From: Burkholderia sp. Nafp2/4-1b
Lineage (GTDB): Bacteria; Pseudomonadota; Gammaproteobacteria; Burkholderiales; Burkholderiaceae
NCBI RefSeq assembly: GCF_003635165.1
Contig: NZ_ML058603.1
Coordinates: 92,721 to 156,720 of the forward strand
Reading direction: 5' to 3'
Length of the DNA stretch: 64,000 nucleotides
Shown piece after piece: positions 18,181 through 26,975 of the stretch. The translations under genes were made by a program, and so were the position numbers. The notes below the pieces were generated by a model, which ran no database searches, was not told where the DNA came from, and saw only the letters and a program-made list of their open reading frames with translations. Position 1 is the first letter of the stretch. Each line of letters starts with the position of its first letter.

Positions 18181-18804
18181 TCATGCGCACGCGGCCTCGA
18201 TCAGCTGCGTGACCAGCGCGGGCGCGGTGCCGATCGGCGTTTCGCCGTGCCGGTAGGTCTGGCTGGCCGCGTAGATGCCTTCGACGACGAGCGCGAGCGC
18301 GTCGGCGAGCGCTTTCGGCTGGCGTGCGCCGGCGCCTTCGCACAGCTCGGCGAGCCGCTTCATCAGCTGCTCCTTGTTCTGCGCGACGCGCTCGCGCGCC
18401 GGATGCGACGCGTCCGGGAATTCGGCCGCGACGTTGACGAACGGGCAGCCGCGATAGTCCTTCTGCGTCGCACGGTCGGCCAGATCGACGAAATACTGGA
18501 TCAATTGCGCCTTCGGCTGGCCCGGATGCTTCGCGACGCTCGAATCGAGGCGCTCGAAGAAGCACGCGTCCATCCGTTCCAGATACGCGAGGATCAACTC
18601 GTCCTTCGACGAGAACTGGCGGTACAGGCTCATCTTGTTGACGCCCGCGCGTTCCACGACCGCCTCGACGCCCACCGCGCGCACGCCTTCCTTGTAAAAC
18701 AGCTCCTCGGCGGCGCGCAGCAGATGCTCCTGCGCGGCGGCCGCGGCGATCGGCTGCCGCGTGCGGCGTGCCGGCGGCTTGTTGGCGGCCTCGATGCCCG
18801 ACAT
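18181..18804 (-). CDS. TetR/AcrR family transcriptional repressor
   Basis: 207 residues. The N-terminal helix-turn-helix domain (about 25-75) has the TetR form LLRAAEELFYKEGVRAVGVEAVVERAG...LYRQFSSKDELI. The ligand-binding part contains GCPFVNVAAEFPD, a motif seen in a TetR subgroup that responds to small organic or electrophilic compounds. The gene is divergent from an MFS transporter, and two operator-like palindromes lie between them (18840-18855 and 18874-18889). It most likely represses both itself and the transporter. Confidence 0.92.
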   Translation of the reverse strand: MSGIEAANKPPARRTRQPIAAAAAQEHLLRAAEELFYKEGVRAVGVEAVVERAGVNKMSLYRQFSSKDELILAYLERMDACFFERLDSSVAKHPGQPKAQLIQYFVDLADRATQKDYRGCPFVNVAAEFPDASHPARERVAQNKEQLMKRLAELCEGAGARQPKALADALALVVEGIYAASQTYRHGETPIGTAPALVTQLIEAACA

Positions 18805-18832
18805 GATGACCCTCGACTGCGTGATGGATTGC

Positions 18833-18861
18833 TTGACATGTTACCGACTGGTCACTACGAT
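18833..18861 (+). promoter_or_regulatory. Promoter of the MFS transporter gene
   Basis: A perfect -35 TTGACA (18833-18838), a 17-base spacer and a -10 TACGAT (18856-18861). The spacer is filled by the first operator palindrome, so a bound repressor would block polymerase. The start codon lies about 150 bases downstream. Confidence 0.75.
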
Positions 18862-18866
18862 CGCAA
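18838..18866 (-). promoter_or_regulatory. Promoter of the TetR gene
   Basis: Read on the minus strand: -35 TTGCGA (18866-18861), a 17-base spacer, and -10 TAACAT (18843-18838). It overlaps the divergent transporter promoter and the first operator. The TetR start codon follows about 34 bases after the -10 element. Confidence 0.6.
18840..18855. promoter_or_regulatory. Operator palindrome 1 for the TetR regulator
   Basis: GTTACCGACTGGTCAC, with inner half-sites ACCG and GGT. It sits between the -35 and -10 of the transporter promoter and covers the -10 of the TetR promoter. It is a near mirror image of the second copy at 18874-18889. Confidence 0.75.
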
Positions 18867-18873
18867 CACACTT

Positions 18874-18889
18874 GTGACCGAGCGGTAAC
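18874..18889. promoter_or_regulatory. Operator palindrome 2 for the TetR regulator
   Basis: GTGACCGAGCGGTAAC, with half-sites ACCG and CGGT. Thirteen of 16 bases match the inverted complement of operator 1, and 18 bases separate the two. It lies just downstream of the transporter's predicted transcription start and upstream of the TetR -35. Confidence 0.75.
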
Positions 18890-19021
18890 AATGCTGATCG
18901 GATCGACAGACAAATGCCAGGTGTCGGCCCGGGTCAGCCGATGCAGCGTGCGGCGGAGGTGGCCTGGTGGTGAGGCGGTTCAGGCGCGCGGGCGTCGGGC
19001 CGCCAACTGGAGAGCAACGAC

Positions 19022-20305
19022 ATGAACTGGGCAGTGACACGAATCAGCGGGCGGTTCCATTACGGATGGCTCGCGGCGGCGGTGGTTTTCCTGATCCTGC
19101 TGGCGGCAGCCGGCACGCGCGCGACGCCGAGCGTGCTGATGGTGCCGCTCGAGCGCGAGCTCGGGTGGAACCGCGCGGCGATTTCGCTGGCGATTTCGGT
19201 GAACATCGCGCTGTACGGGCTGACCGGCCCGTTCGCGGCGGCAGCGATGCAGCGCTTCGGGCTGCGGCCGACGATCCTGACCGCGCTGGTGACGATGAGC
19301 GCGGGCGTCGCACTGTCGTCGATGATGACGCAGAGCTGGCAGATGGTCGTGATCTGGGGCCTGATGGTCGGCTGCTCGACCGGCGTCGTGGCGTTGACGT
19401 TGTCGGCGACCTTCGTCACGCGCTGGTTTCATGCGCGACGCGGCCTGGTGATGGGCATCCTGACCGCGAGCACGGCTACCGGCCAGCTCGTATTCCTGCC
19501 GATGCTCGCGGCGATCGCGCAGCGCCATGGCTGGCGGCCGGTCGTGCTGGTCGTCGCGGTGGCGGCCGCGATCGTGATTCCGCTGGTCGCGTTCCTGCTG
19601 CCGGAGCGGCCGGCCGACGTGAAGCTGCGCCCGTACGGCGAGCCGGCCGATGCGCCGGCCGCGCCCGACGCGACGAAGGAGAACCCGCTCGCGGTCGCGT
19701 TCCGCACGCTGCTGATGGCGAGCCGCTCGCGCGATTTCTGGCTGCTGTTCTTCAGCTTCTTCATCTGCGGCGCGAGCACCAACGGCTATGTCGGCACGCA
19801 CCTGATCGCGATGTGCAGCGACTACGGGATGACGGAAGTGCAGGGCGCGTCGCTGCTCGCCGCGATGGGCGTGTTCGACCTGTTCGGCACGACGCTGTCG
19901 GGCTGGCTGTCCGACCGCTACGATAACCGCGTGCTGCTGTTCTGGTACTACGGGCTGCGCGGACTGTCGCTGATCTACCTGCCGCATGCGTTCGGCATCG
20001 ATTTCTTCGGGCTGCCGTTGTTCGCGATGTTCTACGGGCTCGACTGGATCGCGACCGTGCCGCCGACCGTGCGGCTCGCCACCGATGTGTTCGGCAAGGC
20101 CGCGGCGCCGGTGGTATTCGGCTGGATCGTCGCCGGCCACCAGCTCGGCGCGGCATTCGCGGCGCTCGGCGCCGGGCTGCTGCGCGCGAGCCTCGGCACC
20201 TACACGATCGCGTCGATGATCTCGGGCGGGCTCTGCATCGTCGGCGCGCTGATCGTGCTGCGGATCAACCGCGGCCCGTCGCGCGCGGCCGCGCAGGCCG
20301 CCTGA
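19022..20305 (+). CDS. Major facilitator superfamily transporter
   Basis: 427 residues, about 12 hydrophobic segments with a charged central loop (about 195-225). The start is the ATG after GGAGAG. Motif A of the MFS is represented by the loop between helices 2 and 3 (AAAAMQRFGLRPTI) and the loop SGWLSDRYDNRVLLF in the second half. The overall form resembles the monocarboxylate/OFA-type branch. It is divergent from a TetR regulator with paired operators, so it is probably induced by, and may export or import, the regulator's ligand. The substrate is unknown. Confidence 0.88.
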   Translation: MNWAVTRISGRFHYGWLAAAVVFLILLAAAGTRATPSVLMVPLERELGWNRAAISLAISVNIALYGLTGPFAAAAMQRFGLRPTILTALVTMSAGVALSSMMTQSWQMVVIWGLMVGCSTGVVALTLSATFVTRWFHARRGLVMGILTASTATGQLVFLPMLAAIAQRHGWRPVVLVVAVAAAIVIPLVAFLLPERPADVKLRPYGEPADAPAAPDATKENPLAVAFRTLLMASRSRDFWLLFFSFFICGASTNGYVGTHLIAMCSDYGMTEVQGASLLAAMGVFDLFGTTLSGWLSDRYDNRVLLFWYYGLRGLSLIYLPHAFGIDFFGLPLFAMFYGLDWIATVPPTVRLATDVFGKAAAPVVFGWIVAGHQLGAAFAALGAGLLRASLGTYTIASMISGGLCIVGALIVLRINRGPSRAAAQAA

Positions 20306-20465
20306 GCGCAACGGCGCCGGCCGACCCGTGCGCGGGTGCGGCCGGTCAATGCAGAATCGATGAATTGCATTGCGCGGGATGATCGGGCGCGTGACGGCGC
20401 AAGCGGTTATGCTTGCGGTTCGCCGGGGCGTTCGCACCCCTTCATCGATGTCAGCGAGGAACCGC

Positions 20466-21071
20466 ATGTCTGTCAAACCTGCTCCCACCACTGTTTCGAT
20501 TCACGACCTGATCGCGGGCCGCTGGAGCCCGCGCGCGTATTCGGACGAGCCGATCGGCGCCGCCGATCTGCACGCGGTGCTCGAAGCCGCGCGCTGGGCG
20601 CCGTCCGCGTACAACGCGCAACCGTGGCGCTTCATCGTGTTCGACCGCACGCAGGACGAAGCCGCATTCAAGCGCGCGTTCGCGACGCTGGTGCCGTTCA
20701 ACCAGGGCTGGAACGCGCCCGCGCCGGTGCTGATCGCCGTGACCGCGCACACGCTCACGCCGAAGGGCGAGCCCGCGCCGACCGCGCTGTACGACGCCGG
20801 CGCGGCCGCGATGTCGCTGGTGCTGCAGGCGCACGCGCTGGGCCTCGCCGCGCACCAGATGAGCGGCTTCGACGCCAAGGCGTTCCGCGACGCGTTCGAG
20901 ATCCCGGCCGACGTCGCCATTCCGGCCATCATCTCGCTCGGCCACTACGGCAACGTCGACAAGCTCGATCCGGTGCTGCGCGAACGCGAAAAGGCGCCGC
21001 GCACGCGTCACGCGCTCGGCGAAGTCGTCTATGCGGGTGCGTGGAAGAAGGGTTTCGACGCCGCTGCCTGA
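20466..21071 (+). CDS. Nitroreductase family oxidoreductase
   Basis: 201 residues from the ATG preceded by GAGGA. FMN-binding signatures are present: RWSPRAYSDEPI near the start, EAARWAPSAYNAQPWRF (residues 40-56) and ISLGHYGN near the C-terminus. These enzymes use NAD(P)H and FMN to reduce nitroaromatics, quinones or related compounds; the natural substrate cannot be told from sequence. It lies 160 bases after the MFS gene on the same strand, so a link with that transporter is possible but unproven. Confidence 0.88.
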   Translation: MSVKPAPTTVSIHDLIAGRWSPRAYSDEPIGAADLHAVLEAARWAPSAYNAQPWRFIVFDRTQDEAAFKRAFATLVPFNQGWNAPAPVLIAVTAHTLTPKGEPAPTALYDAGAAAMSLVLQAHALGLAAHQMSGFDAKAFRDAFEIPADVAIPAIISLGHYGNVDKLDPVLREREKAPRTRHALGEVVYAGAWKKGFDAAA

Positions 21072-21268
21072 TGGCCGCGAGTAGGCGGCGGCCGGCGTGC
21101 CTCGTGCACCCGTCCGCGCCTGTCGCCGGCGCACCGCCGGCGTGCCGGATCGCCGTCCCGGGCCGGTTGCGCGGCACTGGTGGCCGGCCCCGGTTGTGAT
21201 CCGGCGGGCTTCATGTTAAAAAGCCCGTCCTTTCCGTTTTCGCGCCGGCCATGCTGCGGCAACTTCCC

Positions 21269-22519
21269 ATGACTTACTGCGCGATCGATTTCGGCACGTC
21301 CAATTCCGCCGTGGCGCTGCCCGGCGGCGATGGCATGCGCCTCGCGCCCGTCGAGGGCGACCACCTGACGCTGCCCACCGCGATTTTCTTCAACAACGAC
21401 GAGCAGACGGTCGAATTCGGCCGCGCGGCGCTCGCGTCCTATATCGACGGTTTCGACGGCCGCCTGATGCGCTCGATGAAGAGCATCCTCGGCTCGCCGC
21501 TCGCGGAAACCACGACCGATCTCGGCGACGGCAGCGCGATGGCGTACACGGAGATCATCGCGCGCTTCCTGACGCACCTGAAGCGCAAGGCGGAGGCCTA
21601 CGCCGGCGCGCCGCTCGGCCGCGCGGTGCTTGGCCGGCCGGTGTTCTTCGTCGACGACGATCCGCGCGCCGACCGCCTCGCGCAGGACCAGCTCGAAGCC
21701 GCCGCGCGTTCGGTCGGCTTCACGGACGTCCATTTCCAGTACGAACCCATCGCCGCTGCATTCGACTACGAGTCGCGCCAAGCGGCCGAACGGCTCGTGC
21801 TGGTGGCCGACATCGGTGGCGGTACGTCGGACTTCTCGCTGGTGCGCGTCGGGCCGGAACGGATGGCGCGCCTCGAGCGCAAGGACGACGTGCTCGCGCA
21901 CCACGGCGTGCACGTCGCGGGCACCGATTACGACCGGCGGGTGGAGCTGGCGGCGATCCTGCCCGCGTTCGGCTACCGTTCGCTCGATCCTGAAGGGCGT
22001 GAGCTGCCGAACCGAATCTATTTCGACCTGGCGACCTGGCATCTGATCAACACGGTCTACACGCCGAAGCGGCTGGGCGAGCTGAAGCTGATGAAGCACC
22101 TGTACCAGGACGTGCGGCAGCACGACCGGCTCACGCGGGTAGTCGAGCAGCGACTCGGGCACGCGCTGATGGCGCGCGCGGAAGAAGCGAAGATCGGCGT
22201 CGCGGCGGGCGGGGAGACGATGATCGACCTGAACGACGTGGAAGAGGATCTGCAGATCGCGTTCGACGCGGCACGCCTCGTCGAGGCGAGCGTCGACGAC
22301 ACCAAGCGCATCGTCGATGCCGCGCGCGAAACGGTGCGGCTTGCGGGCGTCGCGCCGCGCGACGTCGGCGCGCTGTATTTCACCGGCGGCTCGACCGGGC
22401 TCGCGTTCCTGTCGGGTGCGCTCGCCGGCGCGTTTCCGGATGCGCAGCCGGTGTTCGGCGACCGCCTCGCGAGTGTGGCGACGGGCCTCGGCATTCACGC
22501 GCAGCGGATGTTCGGCTGA
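21269..22519 (+). CDS. yegD: Hsp70-family protein YegD
   Basis: 416 residues from MTYCAIDFGTSNSA; an ATG six codons upstream (21251) is the other choice, and neither has a strong ribosome binding site. It is an Hsp70/actin-fold ATPase: phosphate loop 1 is IDFGTSNSAVALP, phosphate loop 2 is VADIGGGTSDFS, and the adenosine motif is FTGGSTGLAFL. Like Escherichia coli YegD it lacks the substrate-binding domain of DnaK, so it is not a classical chaperone. The cellular role is unknown. Confidence 0.9.
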   Translation: MTYCAIDFGTSNSAVALPGGDGMRLAPVEGDHLTLPTAIFFNNDEQTVEFGRAALASYIDGFDGRLMRSMKSILGSPLAETTTDLGDGSAMAYTEIIARFLTHLKRKAEAYAGAPLGRAVLGRPVFFVDDDPRADRLAQDQLEAAARSVGFTDVHFQYEPIAAAFDYESRQAAERLVLVADIGGGTSDFSLVRVGPERMARLERKDDVLAHHGVHVAGTDYDRRVELAAILPAFGYRSLDPEGRELPNRIYFDLATWHLINTVYTPKRLGELKLMKHLYQDVRQHDRLTRVVEQRLGHALMARAEEAKIGVAAGGETMIDLNDVEEDLQIAFDAARLVEASVDDTKRIVDAARETVRLAGVAPRDVGALYFTGGSTGLAFLSGALAGAFPDAQPVFGDRLASVATGLGIHAQRMFG

Positions 22520-22572
22520 TCGAAGCCGGCCGTTCGGTCGGCGCCGGCCGAATGGCTGCCGCGCCGGAAAAC

Positions 22573-22601
22573 AAAAAGCCCCGCCGAAGCGGGGCTTTTT
22601 T
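22573..22601. terminator. Bidirectional Rho-independent terminator
   Basis: Arms AAAAAGCCCCGC and GCGGGGCTTTTT surround a CGAA loop. The T/A runs on both sides let it end the yegD transcript (plus) and the cold-shock gene (minus), whose stops lie 54 and 22 bases away. Confidence 0.9.
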
Positions 22602-22622
22602 ACACGAATGATCGCGCCAAGC

Positions 22623-22826
22623 TTAGACCGGACGGATGTTCGCAGCTTGCAGACCCTTCGGGCCCGTCTTCACTTCGAATTCAACCTTCTGGTTTTCTTG
22701 CAGCGTCTTGAAGCCTTCGACGCGGATTTCCGAGAAGTGCGCGAACAGATCGTCGCCGCCGCCTTCCGGGGTGATGAAGCCGAAGCCCTTTGCGTCATTG
22801 AACCACTTGACGGTACCGGTTGCCAT
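22623..22826 (-). CDS. cspA: Cold-shock protein, CspA family
   Basis: 67 residues, the standard length. The RNA-binding motifs RNP1 (KGFGFI) and RNP2 (DLFAHF) are intact within [11 protein letters not shown]...[12 protein letters not shown]. It binds single-stranded RNA and DNA and prevents RNA structure. AGGAAC before the ATG is the ribosome binding site. Several such genes occur per Burkholderia genome; whether this one is cold-induced cannot be read from the sequence, although the long upstream gap would allow a regulatory leader. Confidence 0.96.
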   Translation of the reverse strand: MATGTVKWFNDAKGFGFITPEGGGDDLFAHFSEIRVEGFKTLQENQKVEFEVKTGPKGLQAANIRPV

Positions 22827-23247
22827 GTTACTTGTTCCTAAAAAGATAAAACGGGGCCGAGGCCCATGGTGTGCGGATAATCAAGGAAGGGGGTAATAGG
22901 ACCAACCGGAGTACCGTTGATGGGCGAACTACGAAAGAACCAATTCACTCGCCGCTTGAAATCCTGCAACGTTGTTTATACGGCTTATCGGTCCGGCGGT
23001 CAACCGGATTTCAATTGTCTCAGGGTTATTGCGGAGATCAGGTTTACAAAGCTTGCAAGCGGTGCGAATTTTTTGTAGGGGCCGAACGATTTTGGCGCCA
23101 ACTTGGAGGTGCAACCGTTAAACTACGCGCCCCGTGGACGGGTTGCCCCGATCGGGTGACACGTCCCCCCAAAATTGCGTGCGCGCTGCTGTCCGAGCCG
23201 ATCCCGGACCGCAAGCCGACCATGCTTTTTGAGACACAGGAGAGGAT
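22827..23247. other. Divergent region between cspA and the APC permease
   Basis: 421 bases. For cspA this may include a long 5' leader, as is usual for the family. It is moderately AT-rich around 22900-23000. Overlapping short open frames on both strands look like noise. A stretch at 23100-23145 faintly resembles the D-arm of a tRNA on the minus strand but does not fold into a complete one. Confidence 0.5.
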
Positions 23248-24846
23248 GTGAAGAGTTCTATTCAACGGAACATCGGCCCGTTTGCATTGATGCTGACGGG
23301 GCTGGGTTCGATTATCGGCTCGGGCTGGCTGTTCGGTGCCTGGAAGGCCGCGAAGATCGCCGGTCCGGCGGCGATTTGCGCATGGATCATCGGCGCCGTC
23401 GTGATTCTCGCGATTGCGCTGACGTACGCTGAACTGGGCGCGATGTTCCCGGAGTCCGGCGGCATGGTGCGCTACGCGCGCTACTCGCACGGTTCGCTGG
23501 TGGGCTTCATCAGCGCGTGGGCGAACTGGATCGCGATTGTGTCGGTGATTCCGATCGAAGCGGAAGCGTCGATCCAGTACATGAGCACGTGGCCCTATCC
23601 GTGGGCGAATGCGTTGTTCGTGAACGGCGAATTACAGACGCTCGGCCTGCTGCTGTCGGCCGTGCTGGTCGTCATCTACTTCATGCTGAACTACTGGGGC
23701 GTCAAGGCCTTCGCGCGTGCGAACACCGCGATCACGATCTTCAAGTTCCTGATCCCCGGCCTCACGATCCTCGGCCTGATGCTGACGAGCTTCCACTCGG
23801 AGAACCTCGGCGTCGCATCGAATGCGAGCTTCGCGCCGTACGGCTGGTCGGCCGTGCTGACCGCGGTCGCGACGAGCGGCATCGTGTTCGCGTTCAACGG
23901 CTTCCAGAGCCCGGTGAACCTCGCCGGCGAAGCGCGCAATCCGTCGCGCAGCGTGCCGTTCGCGGTGATCACGTCGATCCTGCTCGCGCTTGTGATCTAC
24001 GTACTGCTGCAGATGGCGTACATCGGTTCGGTGAATCCGGCCGACGTCGCGAAGGGCTGGGCGCACTTCAACTTCTCGTCGCCGTTCGCGGAACTCGCGA
24101 TCGCGCTGAACCTGAACTGGCTGGCGATCCTGCTGTACGTCGACGCGTTCATCAGCCCGAGCGGCACCGGTACGACCTACATGGCGACCACCACCCGCAT
24201 GATCTACGCGATGGAGCGCAACAACACGATGCCGAAGATGTTCGGCAACGTGCATCCGATCTACGGCGTGCCGCGTCAGGCAATGTGGTTCAACCTGCTC
24301 GTGTCGTTCATCTTCCTGTTCTTCTTCCGCGGCTGGAGCTCGCTCGCGGCGGTGATCTCGGTCGCGACGGTGATCTCGTACCTGACCGGCCCGATCAGCC
24401 TGATGGCACTGCGCCGCTCGGCGACCGACATCGAGCGTCCGCTGTCGATTCCGCTGATGAAGCTGATCGCGCCGTTCGCGTTCGTCTGCGCATCGCTGAT
24501 CCTGTACTGGGCGAAGTGGCCGCTGACGGGCGAAATCATCCTGCTGATGATCGTCGCGCTGCCGGTGTATTTCTACTTCCAGGCGAAGTCTGGCTGGACC
24601 GGCTGGGGCGCCGACCTGAAGGCCGCATGGTGGCTGGTCGCGTACCTGCCGACGATGGCCGTGCTGTCGCTGATCGGCAGCAAGGAATTCGGCGGTCACG
24701 GGCTGATGCCGTACGGCTGGGACATGCTGATCGTCGCGGCAATCTCGCTGGTGTTCTACTTCTGGGGTGTGAATACCGGCTACCGGACCCAGTATCTCGA
24801 CGAGCGCGAGGCGCACGAAGAGATCCTCGAAGGAGTCGGTGTGTAA
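23248..24846 (+). CDS. APC-superfamily amino acid permease
   Basis: 532 residues from a GTG start preceded by AGGAGAGG. There are about 12-14 hydrophobic segments. The first helix carries the APC substrate-binding signature GLGSIIGSGWLFG. FNGFQSPVNLAGEARNPSR in helix 6 and the following loop is also typical. The size and pattern recall the aspartate/proton symporter branch (YveA-like) of the superfamily, but the substrate is not certain. The gene is single, with its own terminator just after it. Confidence 0.9.
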   Translation: MKSSIQRNIGPFALMLTGLGSIIGSGWLFGAWKAAKIAGPAAICAWIIGAVVILAIALTYAELGAMFPESGGMVRYARYSHGSLVGFISAWANWIAIVSVIPIEAEASIQYMSTWPYPWANALFVNGELQTLGLLLSAVLVVIYFMLNYWGVKAFARANTAITIFKFLIPGLTILGLMLTSFHSENLGVASNASFAPYGWSAVLTAVATSGIVFAFNGFQSPVNLAGEARNPSRSVPFAVITSILLALVIYVLLQMAYIGSVNPADVAKGWAHFNFSSPFAELAIALNLNWLAILLYVDAFISPSGTGTTYMATTTRMIYAMERNNTMPKMFGNVHPIYGVPRQAMWFNLLVSFIFLFFFRGWSSLAAVISVATVISYLTGPISLMALRRSATDIERPLSIPLMKLIAPFAFVCASLILYWAKWPLTGEIILLMIVALPVYFYFQAKSGWTGWGADLKAAWWLVAYLPTMAVLSLIGSKEFGGHGLMPYGWDMLIVAAISLVFYFWGVNTGYRTQYLDEREAHEEILEGVGV

Positions 24847-24889
24847 CGACGCCTGACCTGCGGCCGGAATCGGCGGCGGCAGGAAGCGC

Positions 24890-24929
24890 AAAAAAGCCCG
24901 TCCGAGCGATTGCTCGGGCGGGCTTTTTG
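24890..24929 (+). terminator. Rho-independent terminator after the APC permease
   Basis: Arms AAGCCCGTCCGAGC and GCTCGGGCGGGCTT with a GATT loop, followed by TTTT. It lies 43 bases after the stop. The A-run on the other side means it could also stop the minus-strand dioxygenase transcript. Confidence 0.88.
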
Positions 24930-24979
24930 TTTGTGCGCGGCGTTTTGTGCTCGGCGCTTGGCTTGCCGAGCCGCGCGAC

Positions 24980-25771
24980 TCAGGCGGCCGCGCTCGCGAA
25001 CACGTAGTTCGTCATCGCGAGCACGCGCTGATACGTGCCGAGCGACTGGATGCCGAGCTGGTAGTCGTCGTCGGCCGCGCCCAGCGCGGTGAACACCGGC
25101 AGCAGGTGTTCGTCGGTCGGATGCATCAGCGCCGCGTGCGGCGCCTGGCGGCGATAGTCGAGCAGCGCGTCGACGTCGCGCGCGGCAAGCTTCGCCTCGA
25201 ACCAGTCGGTGAATTCCGCGACGCGCGGGTCCGCATCCTCGGGCGCCGCGCCGAAGTCGGCCGCGCGCAGGTTGTGCGTGATCTGGCCCGAGCCGATCAC
25301 CATCACGCCTTCGTCGCGCAGCGGCCGCAGCGCGCGACCGAGCGCGAAGTGATGGGCGGCGTCCGCGCGCGGCTGGATCGACAGCTGCGCGACCGGCACG
25401 TCGGCTTCCGGGAACATCAGCAGCATCGGCACCCACGCACCGTGGTCGAGGCCATGCTCGGTCGTCGCGGTGGCGATGCCGGCCGCGTCCAGCAGCGCGG
25501 CCGCCCGCTCGGCGACATCGGGCGCGCCCGGCGCCGGGTAGCGAATGTCGTACAGCGCCTGCGGGAAGCCGTAGAAGTCGTGGATCGTTTCCGGATGGGC
25601 GGCGATGCTGGCGACGGGCTGCTGCGTGCCCCAGTGCGCGGACAGCATCAGCACCGCGCGCGGGCGCGGCAGCTGGGCGCCGAGGTGCGTGAATGCGCCG
25701 GACGGCAGCGTCGGGTCGATCGGCAGCGTCGGGGCGCCGTGGGACAAATACAGCGAGGGCAAGCGGTTCAT
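24980..25771 (-). CDS. ygiD: 4,5-DOPA-type extradiol ring-cleavage dioxygenase
   Basis: 263 residues from MNRLPSLYLSHGAPTLP; the frame is open far upstream but this start matches the family. The LigB-type metal and catalytic residues are visible in YLSHGAP, LSAHWGTQQP, EHGLDHGAW and GSGQITHNL. Escherichia coli YgiD and plant DODA open the catechol ring of DOPA in vitro; the physiological substrate in bacteria is unclear. It lies downstream of ubiX on the same strand but 218 bases away, so it may have its own promoter. Confidence 0.92.
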   Translation of the reverse strand: MNRLPSLYLSHGAPTLPIDPTLPSGAFTHLGAQLPRPRAVLMLSAHWGTQQPVASIAAHPETIHDFYGFPQALYDIRYPAPGAPDVAERAAALLDAAGIATATTEHGLDHGAWVPMLLMFPEADVPVAQLSIQPRADAAHHFALGRALRPLRDEGVMVIGSGQITHNLRAADFGAAPEDADPRVAEFTDWFEAKLAARDVDALLDYRRQAPHAALMHPTDEHLLPVFTALGAADDDYQLGIQSLGTYQRVLAMTNYVFASAAA

Positions 25772-25989
25772 GGTCGGTAACCTGCAAGAGGGTTTGGATG
25801 TGACTATAGGCGCGTACCGAACATTGATAAACCGGTCTCTTGGAATTTGATTGAATCGTGCTTGTTGATAATTGGACCGATTCCGGGTGCGGAAGAAGAG
25901 CCGGGCGTGAGCCGGCCGGATCGAGCAGGCAGGCGGCAGAATCGCCGAAGATGCGTGAAGAATGGCGCGCAAGCGCCGGTTCGAGCGAG

Positions 25990-26586
25990 TTACTGTGCCG
26001 GCCGGATGCCGGCCCACGGCGTCGTCATCGGCGCACTGAGCGCGAAGAGGTCGAGCACGCGCGTGACCGTGTGGTCGACCAATTCCTCGATCGTCTGCGG
26101 CATCGCGTAGAACGCGGGCAGCGGCGGAAACACGATCCCGCCCATTTCGGTCACGGCGGTCATGTTGCGTAGATGCGCGAGGTTGAACGGCGTTTCGCGC
26201 ACCATCAGTACCAGACGGCGACGTTCCTTCAGCGTGACGTCGGCCGCGCGCGTGATCAGGTTGTCCGATAGCCCATGCGCGACGCTCGCGAGCGTCTTCA
26301 TCGAGCACGGCGCGATCACCATTCCGTCGGTCGCGAACGACCCGGACGCGATCGTCGCGCCGACATCGCGCACCGAATGTACGACATCCGCGCGACTTTC
26401 GACGTCGGCTTTCGACAGCTTCAGTTCATGCTGGATATTGAGCCAGCCGGCGTTCGAAACCAGCAGATGCGTTTCGACGCCGCCGGCGGCGCGCAGCAAT
26501 TCCAGCAGCCGCACGCCGTAGACCGCGCCGGTGGCGCCGGTGATCGCGACGATCAGCCGGCGTGGCGGCGCGCTGGGAAATGCCAT
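25990..26586 (-). CDS. ubiX: Flavin prenyltransferase UbiX
   Basis: 198 residues with the flavin-binding opening LIVAITGATGAVYGVRLLE and the conserved IAPCSMKTLASVAHG and RRRLVLMVRETPFN segments. UbiX joins a dimethylallyl group to FMN, making the prenyl-FMN cofactor that the decarboxylase UbiD needs in ubiquinone synthesis and related decarboxylations. No ubiD is in the window. It starts ten bases after the glutaredoxin stop and is probably the last gene of the hemA-prfA-prmC-grxD row. Confidence 0.95.
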   Translation of the reverse strand: MAFPSAPPRRLIVAITGATGAVYGVRLLELLRAAGGVETHLLVSNAGWLNIQHELKLSKADVESRADVVHSVRDVGATIASGSFATDGMVIAPCSMKTLASVAHGLSDNLITRAADVTLKERRRLVLMVRETPFNLAHLRNMTAVTEMGGIVFPPLPAFYAMPQTIEELVDHTVTRVLDLFALSAPMTTPWAGIRPAQ

Positions 26587-26596
26587 CGGGGAGGGG

Positions 26597-26908
26597 TTAC
26601 GCGGCGGCGAACAGTTGCTGCAGTTCGCCCGACTGGTACATCTCCATCATGATGTCCGAGCCGCCGATGAATTCGCCCTTCACATACAGCTGCGGGATGG
26701 TCGGCCAGTTCGAGAACGACTTGATGCCCTGGCGGATTTCGTCGTCTTCCAGCACGTTGACCGTCTTGAACTGGTCGACGCCACAGGCTTTCAGCACCTG
26801 CACGGCGCGGCCCGAGAAGCCGCACATCGGGAATTGCGCGTTGCCCTTCATGAAGAGCACGACCTGGTTTTCGTCGACGATTTGCTTGATACGTTGTTGG
26901 GTGTCCAT
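26597..26908 (-). CDS. grxD: Monothiol glutaredoxin Grx4 type
   Basis: 103 residues with the monothiol active site CGFS (Cys29). [28 protein letters not shown] and GSDIM are all typical of the family. The protein carries a [2Fe-2S] cluster shared with glutathione and delivers it in iron-sulfur protein maturation, often with BolA. It lies between prmC (67 bases) and ubiX (10 bases) on the same strand. Confidence 0.96.
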   Translation of the reverse strand: MDTQQRIKQIVDENQVVLFMKGNAQFPMCGFSGRAVQVLKACGVDQFKTVNVLEDDEIRQGIKSFSNWPTIPQLYVKGEFIGGSDIMMEMYQSGELQQLFAAA

Positions 26909-26975
26909 GACTGACCTTGCGTTTGCGGGGCGTTAGAACGAAATGATAGCGGATTTCAACCGGGCGGGCCGGCCA

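Noticed and set aside
23100..23145. tRNA-like stretch on the minus strand (GTAGTTTAACGG)
   Set aside because: The D-arm look is not joined by matching acceptor, anticodon and T arms.
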